Assembly (NCBI RefSeq): GCF_016841685.1
Contig: NZ_JAENYR010000004.1
Location: 24,880 to 88,879 of the forward strand
Origin: Thiohalomonas denitrificans
GTDB lineage: Bacteria; Pseudomonadota; Gammaproteobacteria; Thiohalomonadales; Thiohalomonadaceae
Length of the DNA stretch: 64,000 nt
Direction: 5' to 3'
Part shown: positions 54,987 through 62,138 of the stretch, piece by piece
How the letters are laid out: each line of letters begins with the position of its first letter
Numbering within the stretch: position 1 is the stretch's first letter
The notes under the pieces: generated by a model
Told to the model about the DNA's origin: nothing
Seen by the model: the letters and a program-made list of their open reading frames with translations, nothing else
The model's database searches: none
Position numbers and translations under genes: made by a program

Positions 54987-56164
54987 TTCTTGCCCAGTTC
55001 GAGCTCCTGCGCCTTGCGCGCATCGGGACTGGCTAGGCCCGCGTTGGCCCGCTTGATCTCCACGTAGGCCTCGGGAAACTCCGGCAGACTGGACAGGACA
55101 TAGTCGCGGAAGGCCGCTTCGCCCTCGGCCAGCTTGCGCAGCCCGGGGTTGTGCTGCTTGAGCTCACCGAGTGAAGCGCGATAGACGCCGTTTTCGTCTC
55201 CGGCGGAGAGTTCGCTGAAATGGGCCGGCAGTACCACCGTTTCGTCGGGCAGTTCCTCCATCCGCTTCAGCGAGGCGTACAGCAGCGGCGTCCACGCGTC
55301 GGCCTTGCCGCCCAGGTCGGGGCGCGCGATGGACTCCAGGAAGAGGCTGTCGCCGTTTAGCAGAAAGTGTCCGTCGATGAGAAAGGCGACCATGCCCAGG
55401 GTGTGGCCGGGATAGTGCAGCACCTTGATATCGGCCCGCCCGAGGGTGAACGTCTGCTGTGACTCCAATGGCCGATACGGGATGCGCGCCGGCAGCATGT
55501 CCATAGGGTGGATGGCATCGTAGGGGTGCAGGTGGTACGGGACGTGGTCCCGCTCGCTCAGCTCCGGCCCGCCGCTGAGGTGGTCGGCATGGAGGTGGGT
55601 ATCCAGCACCCGTTCGATCGTGGCACCAAGGTCTGTGACCAGCCGGTGATACTCCTCGATGTGCCGTAGCGGATCGAAGATGGCGGCGCGGCCGTCGCTC
55701 ACCAGGACGTGGCTCACGCAACCGCGGGCCGGGCGCACCACCTGGAAGAGCGAGTAGCGCTCGTTCCGATCCACAGGGCGCGAGTAGTAGAAATTGCCCC
55801 AGCCCTCCATGCCGCCTTCCATGTTCATGGCATCGAATCCCAGGCGGTGCAGACCCTCGGCGACGTAATCCGAGGTATGGCCCTCCGCACACACCGCGAG
55901 AATCGGGCGGTCCCCGGGGAGCTGGTCCTTGATCTGCGCCTGCACGCCGCGGACCACCGCTTCGGTGATATCCTCGTCCTCGTCCTCCAGGTCGAGAAGA
56001 TCAAAGTAGGGGACGTTCAGGGTGGGTACCGGGTGGGGACCTTCCACCCTCCAGGTTTCAAACTCGTCACGGTTGCGCACATCGAGGATGAACATCGGCT
56101 CGTCGCGCAGCAGTCGCTCCCAAACCTCTTGTGGATTCGCGGCGGGAGTGGCCCTCTTCAACAT
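54965..56164 (-). CDS. Rhodanese-MBL fusion, persulfide-dioxygenase-like
   Basis: 399 residues from ATG 56164 with GGAGG upstream. Residues about 10-125 are a rhodanese domain with active loop AVCAEGHTSD (catalytic Cys); an MBL fold follows with DTHLHADHLSGG, HYPGHTLGM and LNGDSLF, the mononuclear-iron layout of ETHE1-like persulfide dioxygenases, and PAHFSELS near the end. Such enzymes oxidise glutathione persulfide to sulfite in sulfide detoxification; known fusions mostly put the rhodanese at the C-terminus, here it is N-terminal. Its 3' end lies in the direct repeat. Confidence 0.88.
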   Translation of the reverse strand: MLKRATPAANPQEVWERLLRDEPMFILDVRNRDEFETWRVEGPHPVPTLNVPYFDLLDLEDEDEDITEAVVRGVQAQIKDQLPGDRPILAVCAEGHTSDYVAEGLHRLGFDAMNMEGGMEGWGNFYYSRPVDRNERYSLFQVVRPARGCVSHVLVSDGRAAIFDPLRHIEEYHRLVTDLGATIERVLDTHLHADHLSGGPELSERDHVPYHLHPYDAIHPMDMLPARIPYRPLESQQTFTLGRADIKVLHYPGHTLGMVAFLIDGHFLLNGDSLFLESIARPDLGGKADAWTPLLYASLKRMEELPDETVVLPAHFSELSAGDENGVYRASLGELKQHNPGLRKLAEGEAAFRDYVLSSLPEFPEAYVEIKRANAGLASPDARKAQELELGKNICAVGK

Positions 56165-56276
56165 GAGACGCCTCCTTTTGGAGCAGGGCATGTGCGGACA
56201 TCGGGCGATGTCGTCGCTTCGAATTATAGTCGACCGGTCTGGGCGGCTTGTGTCGAATTCGGAATGAGATGACCGA

Positions 56277-56954
56277 TCATTCCGGCTGTATGGTCTCCCT
56301 CCCCTTGTTTTTGGGGTCGTTCACAGCGCGGGAGACCCGGACTACCTCCATCTCACTCGCCGGGTAGGGTTCCAAAAGGATTTGGTGAAGCTCGGCAAGA
56401 TTCGGGGTGTCCGGATTTAACCATCTTCGATGCCACTCCATCTTGAGGACCGCGGGCATCCGGTCGTGATACCGAGCGGCGAGCTCGTTTGGCTCCGTCA
56501 CGATAATGGTGAAGGTGTCGCGGGGTGGCCCCTCACCGGACCAGCGATCCCAGAGTCCGGCAAAGAACATCGGCTCTCCATTCCGGAACCGAAAATAGTA
56601 CGGCTGCTTGATGGTTCCCTCCTTCCGCCATTCGAAGAACCCGTCTGCCGGCACCAGGCAGCGGCGGCGCCGGAACGAATCCCGGAACATCGGCTTGGTA
56701 TTGACGCTCTCGGCCCGGGCATTGATAGGCTTCGGGCCCTTGCCTGGATCGCGGGACCAATGGGGAATAAGGCCCCAGTAGAGCGTTACCAGCTCCGGGC
56801 CGCCTCCATATTCGGACCAGCGTGCCACCAGGGGCGCTTCCGAAGGAGCGACGTTGTAGCGCGCTGCCAGGTCGCCGTACTGCCGATCGGTCGGCATCCC
56901 GAGCCGCTCCGCGTAAAAGGAAGTGGGGTGGTGCTGGTCGAATCGTCCGCACAT
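56277..56954 (-). CDS. SRAP (YedK/HMCES) DNA-abasic-site peptidase-like protein
   Basis: 225 residues starting MCGRF: Cys2, exposed after Met removal, forms the thiazolidine crosslink to abasic sites. Other family residues are present: PINARAESV (Asn), LVPADGFFEWRK (Glu) and YHDRMPAVL (His). SRAP proteins protect single-stranded DNA abasic sites. The preceding Met codon at 56957 would bury Cys2, so 56954 is preferred; that start overlaps the ligase stop, indicating translational coupling with the ligase gene. Confidence 0.94.
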   Translation of the reverse strand: MCGRFDQHHPTSFYAERLGMPTDRQYGDLAARYNVAPSEAPLVARWSEYGGGPELVTLYWGLIPHWSRDPGKGPKPINARAESVNTKPMFRDSFRRRRCLVPADGFFEWRKEGTIKQPYYFRFRNGEPMFFAGLWDRWSGEGPPRDTFTIIVTEPNELAARYHDRMPAVLKMEWHRRWLNPDTPNLAELHQILLEPYPASEMEVVRVSRAVNDPKNKGRETIQPE

Positions 56955-57595
56955 CACAGCCGTCTGCGCAGGTCGTCGAACCTTCCGGAGTCATAGTCGG
57001 GCGGCTTGCACTTCACCCAGGCGGGCGAGCGGCGACCGGGGGTGTACCGGCTGTCGCGCCGCTTGGCGACAATCCCCTCAAGCCCCTGCCCGATGGCAGC
57101 GACGTAGAGGGCAGTCCCGGAATCGAAGTGCTCCGGGATGCAGACAGGGCCGTCTTCCGGCTCCAGCTCAAGCAGGTGCCGGCGCCGCTCCTCCAGGGGC
57201 AGCGCCATCATTGGACTGCCAGCCAGATAGAGGAGGTCAAACACCATGAAGGTGGTAGGCCGGTCGGTAGCGGTGTGGAGGATCTTCTGCGGATTGCGCA
57301 TCGCGATGCGCCGACGAACGGCCTCGAAGCTGGGGCGGCCACCCTCGAACACCACCAGCTCTCCGTCGAGAACCGTCCCCTCAGGGAACTGCCGCAGCGC
57401 CTCGGCCACTTCCGGGAACTGCGCGGTCACCGTATGGAGCCGGCGGGTCTGCAGGCAGACCGCCTCGCCCACGTGCCCGATACACCGAATCCCGTCCCAC
57501 TTGATTTCGAACAGGTGCGCAGGGGAGTCGAACGGCTCCGGTGCAGCCGACAGGAGCATCGGGGAGATTACCGAGGGAATAGGTTGAGTATTCAT
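56954..57595 (-). CDS. Minimal ATP-dependent DNA ligase (adenylation domain only)
   Basis: 213 residues. Nucleotidyltransferase motifs: EIKWDGIR (I, adenylated Lys), LDGELVVF (III), TFMVFDLLYL (IIIa), GLEGIVAKRRDSRY (IV) and WVKCKP (V). It ends about 20 residues after motif V, so the OB-fold domain with motif VI, normally about 100 residues, is absent. It resembles the ligase module of LigD. No Ku, polymerase or phosphoesterase gene is nearby. It forms a two-gene unit with the SRAP gene, suggesting a shared role at damaged or single-stranded DNA. Confidence 0.88.
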   Translation of the reverse strand: MNTQPIPSVISPMLLSAAPEPFDSPAHLFEIKWDGIRCIGHVGEAVCLQTRRLHTVTAQFPEVAEALRQFPEGTVLDGELVVFEGGRPSFEAVRRRIAMRNPQKILHTATDRPTTFMVFDLLYLAGSPMMALPLEERRRHLLELEPEDGPVCIPEHFDSGTALYVAAIGQGLEGIVAKRRDSRYTPGRRSPAWVKCKPPDYDSGRFDDLRRRL

Positions 57596-57656
57596 GCCGG
57601 ATTTGACCGGTGCGCGGCGGGCGAGTTCTCGGACGGGCGGGCTCGGTCAAATTGAC

Positions 57657-58041
57657 CTACCTGTCCGGCAGTTCCGTGCCACGACTCATGATCTCGATAT
57701 AGCCCGCGTAGCTGAACAGGCGGTTGCGTTTCCGGGCGGTCAGCTCCTTGACGATGCCGAGCTGTTCCAAGTGGCCGAGCGCCTTGTTGACCGTGGCCGG
57801 AGTGATGCCGGTCTCTCCCACCAGCGAGCTCGAAGTGGTGATGGGATGCTCCATCAGCGCTCGGTGGACCTGCAGGGTGGATGCCGCCGCCCGAGCGCTA
57901 GCAGCGCCTGATCGAACTTGCTGCGCAGCTCCGGCGTCCAGTCGATGGGCAGCGCGGTGGGAGCGGCGCTGGCACGAAGGCCTGGGCCTTCTCACCCACT
58001 GTTGATATGGTTACGTATCTGCCTTGGAGTTCCCGCTTCAC
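57657..58041 (-). pseudogene. Fic-family protein, internally deleted and frameshifted
   Basis: From GTG 58041 the frame gives KRELQGRYVTISTVGEKAQ then AFVPAPLPP, a typical Fic-protein N-terminus; a shift then gives LPIDWTPELRSKFDQALLALGR, also N-terminal Fic sequence; another shift near 57890 leads straight into a C-terminal winged helix (LVGETGITPATVNKALGHLEQLGIVKEL ... YIEIMSRGTELP). The central Fic domain with HPFxxGNGR is missing, so AMPylation activity is lost. The 84 bp beyond the start are A/T-rich. Confidence 0.75.
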
Positions 58042-58499
58042 CCTGCCTGCCTCGAACCTAAAATAAGATACTTCTTTATTTTATCTTTAACGCATATCCA
58101 AAAATAAAAAGTCGGGAAGGAAAAATCAAGCGGATTTCCCGATTGGCCGTTTCGATTCCCCGGACGACGTTCGACTCGCGACGCACATCCAAAGCAGAAA
58201 AAAGTTCGAACCACGGGGTGTTGTAGACCAAGAGGCGGAGGATAGTCTCGCGGCCATCTTCCGGTTTGTGATCAGCTTCGAGGGTTCTCCGGATGGGATG
58301 GTTATTGCGGTCGTTGACCCGTCGCCCCAGGTGCGCCGGGGGTATATCCCATGAGGATGGTGGGTCTCGTTGTCGACTTGTCCGAGCAGTTCCTGGAATG
58401 TTTTCGGTACACCAACTCGCGCATCGAATGATGACCTAAGCCAACCACCAAAAACGGCAACCAGCCGGGAACTCATATCAATCAAGAATGTAGCTTTAT

Positions 58500-58582
58500 A
58501 AAGGCCAACCTGTCGAAAGGCAGGGGCGCAAAGCCACCGGTCTAAGGGTTCTTCGGAATCTATGATCGCGGGGCTGCCAGGT
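58500..58582 (+). promoter_or_regulatory. Class I cyclic di-GMP riboswitch (GEMM-I)
   Basis: The aptamer consensus is readable: CCTGTC-GAAA-GGCAGG (6-bp stem with GAAA tetraloop, 58510-58525), GGCGCAAAGCCACCGGTCTAA (58524-58544), a variable stem with TTCG-type loop, ATGATCGCGGGG (58562-58573) and a closing GCTGCC that pairs partly with GGCCAACC. This matches GEMM-I sequences such as those of Vibrio and Geobacter. The first downstream gene starts 255 bp later and encodes a secreted protein. The expression platform (terminator or ribosome-site sequestration) is not obvious. Confidence 0.88.
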
Positions 58583-58836
58583 CTTCATCCTTTTCACTGC
58601 TACCCGCAGCTTCCGCAGCGTAAGGCAGGCGTTCACTGGCGAGCGCCCAACGACATCACCGATAAGGCGTTAGAGCGACCGGGGCATCCAGGGGACAGTT
58701 AACGCTAGGTGCGGCTGTACTTACCAGCATGGGAGCACGACGATTCGCTTCCGGTACCCGGCGGGTGATAGAGTTATTGACTGGTCAACTGCCCCGAGAC
58801 CGGGCACATCGGTCTCGTAAAATCCCAGGAGAGCGC

Positions 58837-59196
58837 ATGATTCGAAATGTCCTGCTTTTGGCGGCGCTTCTCGCGTTCGTCCCGTCCGGTGTATCGGCCC
58901 AGTGCGTGGAGGTTTCCGATACCAGCTTTTCCCTTTCGAAATCGGACTACGGCCTCTCGAAAATCGTCTGGAAGGCACTCCTGACCAATGGTTGCGAGGA
59001 CGTATACGATGTGGATCTCATGGCCAATTTCCTGAACACCAAGGACGATCCCATTTATCGGCTGCGCTCCTACGCTAGTGTCGGGGCAGGGCGAAAGGTA
59101 CGAGTGGTCAAAGACTCTCATATTCCGGACCGTTATCACGATAAAATCGTCGGTCTCGGTGTGAAGATCACTGATACCAGGAAGCGGGTCTACTGA
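58837..59196 (+). CDS. Small secreted protein, unknown function
   Basis: 119 residues from ATG 58837, with AGGAG at an ideal distance. A signal peptide (MIRNVLLLAALLAFVPSGVS) ends before AQCVEV; the mature protein is about 98 residues with two Cys (QCVEV and NGCEDVYD) that may form a disulfide and a predicted beta-rich body (IVWKALLTNGCEDVYDVDLM; GLGVKITDTRKRVY), reminiscent of small Ig-like exported domains. It is the first gene downstream of the c-di-GMP riboswitch. Family not recognised. Confidence 0.75.
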   Translation: MIRNVLLLAALLAFVPSGVSAQCVEVSDTSFSLSKSDYGLSKIVWKALLTNGCEDVYDVDLMANFLNTKDDPIYRLRSYASVGAGRKVRVVKDSHIPDRYHDKIVGLGVKITDTRKRVY

Positions 59197-59236
59197 AGAA
59201 ATATATCCTTGCTTCGAATTAATCTGGAGACGGTAA

Positions 59237-59515
59237 GTGCGGGACTTTAGACACCTGGTCGAGGATAAAGATGAATTTCTGGGACGCCGCCGCCGGCGGC
59301 TGACATGGCGTGGCTTGCTGACGGTCATGGGCCTCTTGGCACTCAGCGCCGCTCTTACAGTGGGCATTTTCTTCTCGGACAAATTCTCCTTGGGCGATAG
59401 CTCCGGGGCGGCTGTGAGCCCCCTGAAGGAGAAGGTGGCTGATAGAGCGCCCAAAGAAGAGGAAGCCGACCTGCCGGTTCGGACCTTCGATCTGAAAATT
59501 CCACCGGCCTCCTGA
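59237..59515 (+). CDS. Small single-pass membrane protein
   Basis: 92 residues from GTG 59237, with GGAGA upstream. An acidic start is followed by an Arg-rich stop-transfer (GRRRRRLTWRG) and one transmembrane helix (LLTVMGLLALSAALTVGIFF), then a charged periplasmic tail (PLKEKVADRAPKEEEADLP). Type II inner-membrane topology is likely. It lies 40 bp after the secreted protein gene, in the same direction, and is followed by a long dyad (about 59523-59587) ending in TTTT. No family recognised. Confidence 0.68.
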   Translation: MRDFRHLVEDKDEFLGRRRRRLTWRGLLTVMGLLALSAALTVGIFFSDKFSLGDSSGAAVSPLKEKVADRAPKEEEADLPVRTFDLKIPPAS

Positions 59516-59603
59516 AGAAAAGCCCCACCAATCGGCTGGAAGGAACTCTGCAGGAGCGGAGCTGTCACACCCGATGTTGGGGTTTTAGGGAGGCATACCA
59601 ATA

Positions 59604-59693
59604 ATGCTGCAATTAATCGTATTCGGAGCGGCCGCTCTGTGGCTGGCTTCACTGCTTGCCATCGTCTTCGGCCTCATCCCCTTGGGTAAGTAA
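59604..59693 (+). CDS. 29-residue hydrophobic micro-protein
   Basis: ATG 59604 to TAA 59691-59693 encodes 29 residues: MLQLIVFGAAALW at the start, one transmembrane helix, and IPLGK at the end. AGGGAGG (59587-59593) lies upstream with a slightly long 10-base spacer. Size and composition recall accessory subunits of membrane complexes (the CydX or CcoQ kind), but no relationship is demonstrable. It lies between two other small membrane genes of the riboswitch-led group. Confidence 0.6.
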   Translation: MLQLIVFGAAALWLASLLAIVFGLIPLGK

Positions 59694-59786
59694 GGTCTCA
59701 TTCATCCGCACTGGTTCTCCGGCAAGTCCCTGAGACTCCGGTTTTTTTGCGACCGGTTACTGTCTTTTTTTTCCAAGGGAGGAACC

Positions 59787-60026
59787 GTGCTCCGTTCTGG
59801 AAGCTTGTACATTCTCGTCGCCTACATCGCAGGGCTCTACGCCGTGGCTTGGGCCCACTTGACGAACCGATTGAATGACGCCCAGCTCTATTTTTACGGC
59901 TCGGTTGTCTCTCTCATCGCAATCGCTGCCTTCGTTCTATTTCTCTGGCGCTCACTGCGCCAACGGTCGCATCCGAGATCGAAGCCAACCCGAGAGCACA
60001 GCAACGGTGAACAGCTTCGCCGCTAG
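59787..60026 (+). CDS. Small two-helix membrane protein
   Basis: 79 residues from GTG 59787, preceded by GGGAGGAACC. Two hydrophobic helices (LYILVAYIAGLYAVAWAHL and YGSVVSLIAIAAFVLFLW) are separated by a short polar loop (TNRLNDAQLY); the C-terminus is basic (RSLRQRSHPRSKPTREH) and should be cytoplasmic. T-runs at 59743-59749 and 59766-59773 precede it and might attenuate read-through from the upstream genes. Family not recognised. Confidence 0.65.
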   Translation: MLRSGSLYILVAYIAGLYAVAWAHLTNRLNDAQLYFYGSVVSLIAIAAFVLFLWRSLRQRSHPRSKPTREHSNGEQLRR

Positions 60027-60204
60027 TATCCAATTTCGATATTTGCGTACTCATAATCGGGTGCGATTCTGTTGAGGTTCGGGCATGTTAAGCTTCTCGC
60101 AATTGAGACAGACCCTAACCATTCACAACGCAGTCCCAGAGAACGGCATGAGGCGAATGGGACCTTGGAATCGTAGGTTGAACATGGTTTTTCGAAGTAT
60201 CGAA

Positions 60205-60951
60205 ATGTCGAAGTTGCGCTATCTGCTGCCGGCACTGCTTGCTTTTGGAACGAGCCAGGGCGCAGAAGGCAGTTTGGAGCAAAGGGTTCAGAGGCTGGAG
60301 CGGGTATTGGCGAGCCAGCCGTTGCTGGAGATGCTAACCCGCCTTGACCAGCAGCAGCGGGAGTTGGCGACCCTGCGGGGCACGCTTGAGGAGGTTCGCC
60401 ACCAAATCGAAAACCTCAAGGAGCACCAGCGAACGCTCTATCTCGATACCGACCGCCGGCTCGTCCGCTTGGAGCGCGAAGGCATTACTTCAGAAAGGCT
60501 GGAGGCGGGTGCGGAATCCGATATAGCAGAGCCCGGAAGGCCCACGCCCGACTCCGGCGAGCTAATCGCCGAACGCGAGGTGTATCAAAAGGCCTTCGAT
60601 ATCCTGCGCGAGTTGCGCTACGAACCGGCCATTGCCGCATTCGAAGCATTACTCAAGCAGTATCCGGATGGCCGCTACGCCCACGTCGCCCGGTACTGGA
60701 TAGGCGAGGCGAATTACGCGCGCGGGGAGTACAACCGGGCAATTGGCGCCTATCGCGCCCTGGTGGACAAGCACCCCGACAGCCCCAAAGTGGCGGAGGC
60801 CCTGTTGAAGATCGGCTACAGCTACCACAAACTCGAACAGAACGGAAAATCCCGCTCTATCCTTGAGAAGTTAACAAAAACCCATCCCGGCACCACCGAA
60901 GCGCGCCAGGCGGAGGCGTTGCTGGAGCGATTGGAAAAGCCGAACGCCTGA
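60205..60951 (+). CDS. CpoB/YbgF-like periplasmic coiled-coil TPR protein
   Basis: 248 residues from ATG 60205 (MSKLRYLLPALLAFGTSQG signal peptide); ATG 60184 is an alternative. An N-terminal coiled coil (LEQRVQRLERVLAS ... LKEHQRTLYLDTDRRLVRLE) is followed by a linker and TPRs (YQKAFDILRELRYEPAIAAF; ARYWIGEANYARGEYNRAIGAY; LLKIGYSYHKLEQNGKSRSIL), the plan of CpoB, which links Tol-Pal to peptidoglycan synthesis. No tol or pal genes are here, so this may be a second copy recruited to another role. It ends the riboswitch-led group. Confidence 0.83.
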   Translation: MSKLRYLLPALLAFGTSQGAEGSLEQRVQRLERVLASQPLLEMLTRLDQQQRELATLRGTLEEVRHQIENLKEHQRTLYLDTDRRLVRLEREGITSERLEAGAESDIAEPGRPTPDSGELIAEREVYQKAFDILRELRYEPAIAAFEALLKQYPDGRYAHVARYWIGEANYARGEYNRAIGAYRALVDKHPDSPKVAEALLKIGYSYHKLEQNGKSRSILEKLTKTHPGTTEARQAEALLERLEKPNA

Positions 60952-61121
60952 TGCGGCGCTACCTCCATCCCGCCTAAACCTACACCGACGTCGGCGTTGG
61001 CGACGCTCATGACGCGATAGCCGTTGTAAAACGGGAATTGCGATAAGTAGAAGAAGGCTCTCCACCCGGTTTGATTAGGCCCTCCCTCCGCGTTTCACAA
61101 AGCGCCTTTGCCGCCACCTGC

Positions 61122-61238
61122 TGCGGATTATGGGCCGGCCCGCCCGCCCCGATGACAAGAAGTCGCGGGCGGGTCGTGACCTGTCCATGCGCATGGCCGT
61201 GGAGCTATGCCGGCCTTATTTGCCCACCGCGCAAATGG
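61122..61238. repeat. 116-bp direct repeat, copy 2
   Basis: Related to 54871-54986 at about 90%, including the last codons of the rhodanese-MBL gene (read on the minus strand as ICAVGK-stop) but without the rest of that gene. This marks it as the derived copy. It lies in the 523-bp gap between the cpoB-like gene and the integrative-element genes. Confidence 0.8.
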
Positions 61239-61321
61239 TTTCCGGCAGACGAGACGCTGCGCAGCGATCATGCGCTTGCGCGTAGGGTGGATGGCGAACT
61301 TTCCCGTTGAATTCAGGCAAT

Positions 61322-61346
61322 AAAAAAGCCGTCCTGGGACGGCTTT
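61322..61346 (-). terminator. Rho-independent terminator ending the integrative-element genes
   Basis: AAAGCCGTCC-TG-GGACGGCTTT is a 10-bp perfect stem; read on the minus strand it is followed by six T. It is placed 129 bp downstream of the last minus-strand gene. Confidence 0.88.
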
Positions 61347-61474
61347 GGGGCGGCGACTACCGAAAAGCGCGCGTATCCGATTGATTGTACTGGATAAGAT
61401 GTTTTCGGTTTATCGCGGTTACCCCGATAGTTACCCCTGAATATTCCATGTCATTGCCGTTTGCTGTGCTCATC

Positions 61475-62098
61475 TTACATCCAATCATCCAGCGATTCCC
61501 CAAGCAGGTTTAGCTTCGCGGCCATACCGGCCAATGAAATCTGTACGAAAGCATCATGCTGGGCGGTCAGCCGCTCGAATGTGTCCCAGTGCATCCCCTT
61601 GGGCTTCCAGCCGTTGCCATTGAGGATGCCCGGCTCCCATCCCAGCTTGTCGCGGATTCTGTCCGCCCGCCGTGCCATCCTGTCGTAGCCCGCTTCCCGC
61701 TGGCTTGGGTATACCAACTGGTAACAGTGACGACAGGCGAAGATACCGCCGCCGTAGAGGATCGCCACGCGCCGGCCACAACCACGGGCAGGGCATAGAA
61801 ACCAGGGCCGTTGCCCGCCAAGGTGGCAGGCGGTCCAGTCGAGATAGACAGGATAACTTTCGTCCCTCCAATCGTCGCCGCCGCTTCGGTGTCGATAGGT
61901 AAGGATTACCCGGTGCGGTTCAGTGCGCACGCGGATGGAGGCGACTACATCGCCATGCCGTGACCACTGCCAGCCGAAGGACTGGTGCGGGGTGAGCAGG
62001 CCATCCCGTTTCCAGCGCCGCACGTCGATGGAGCGGTAATCGTCGGTGGTGTCTTTCGCGCCCCAGTACCAGTGTCGCCCGCTACCCATGCCGCCCAT
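61475..62098 (-). CDS. Zinc-ribbon-like hypothetical protein of integrative elements
   Basis: 207 residues. It begins MGGMGSGRHWYWGAKDTTDDYRSIDV, a start shared by a group of hypothetical proteins found with phage/ICE genes. Cysteines in FLCPARGCGRRV and IFACRHCYQLVYPSQREA form a likely zinc ribbon; Trp-rich beta strands precede it and a helical tail follows. No catalytic residues are evident. It is the last gene of a minus-strand group that ends at a strong terminator. Confidence 0.7.
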   Translation of the reverse strand: MGGMGSGRHWYWGAKDTTDDYRSIDVRRWKRDGLLTPHQSFGWQWSRHGDVVASIRVRTEPHRVILTYRHRSGGDDWRDESYPVYLDWTACHLGGQRPWFLCPARGCGRRVAILYGGGIFACRHCYQLVYPSQREAGYDRMARRADRIRDKLGWEPGILNGNGWKPKGMHWDTFERLTAQHDAFVQISLAGMAAKLNLLGESLDDWM

Positions 62099-62138
62099 GT
62101 CTGCCTCCAGATTTTTTAACCGAAATCATTTGGGAAAT

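Noticed and set aside
54459..55067. 202-codon plus-strand frame over the small hypothetical gene and the MBL 3' end
   Set aside because: It runs through the 116-bp repeat and antisense to two better-supported genes; composition is not protein-like.
58126..58485. 119-codon minus-strand frame upstream of the Fic relic
   Set aside because: Ser/Arg-rich composition without motif; the plus strand of the same DNA has the more protein-like frame. Not listed as a gene.
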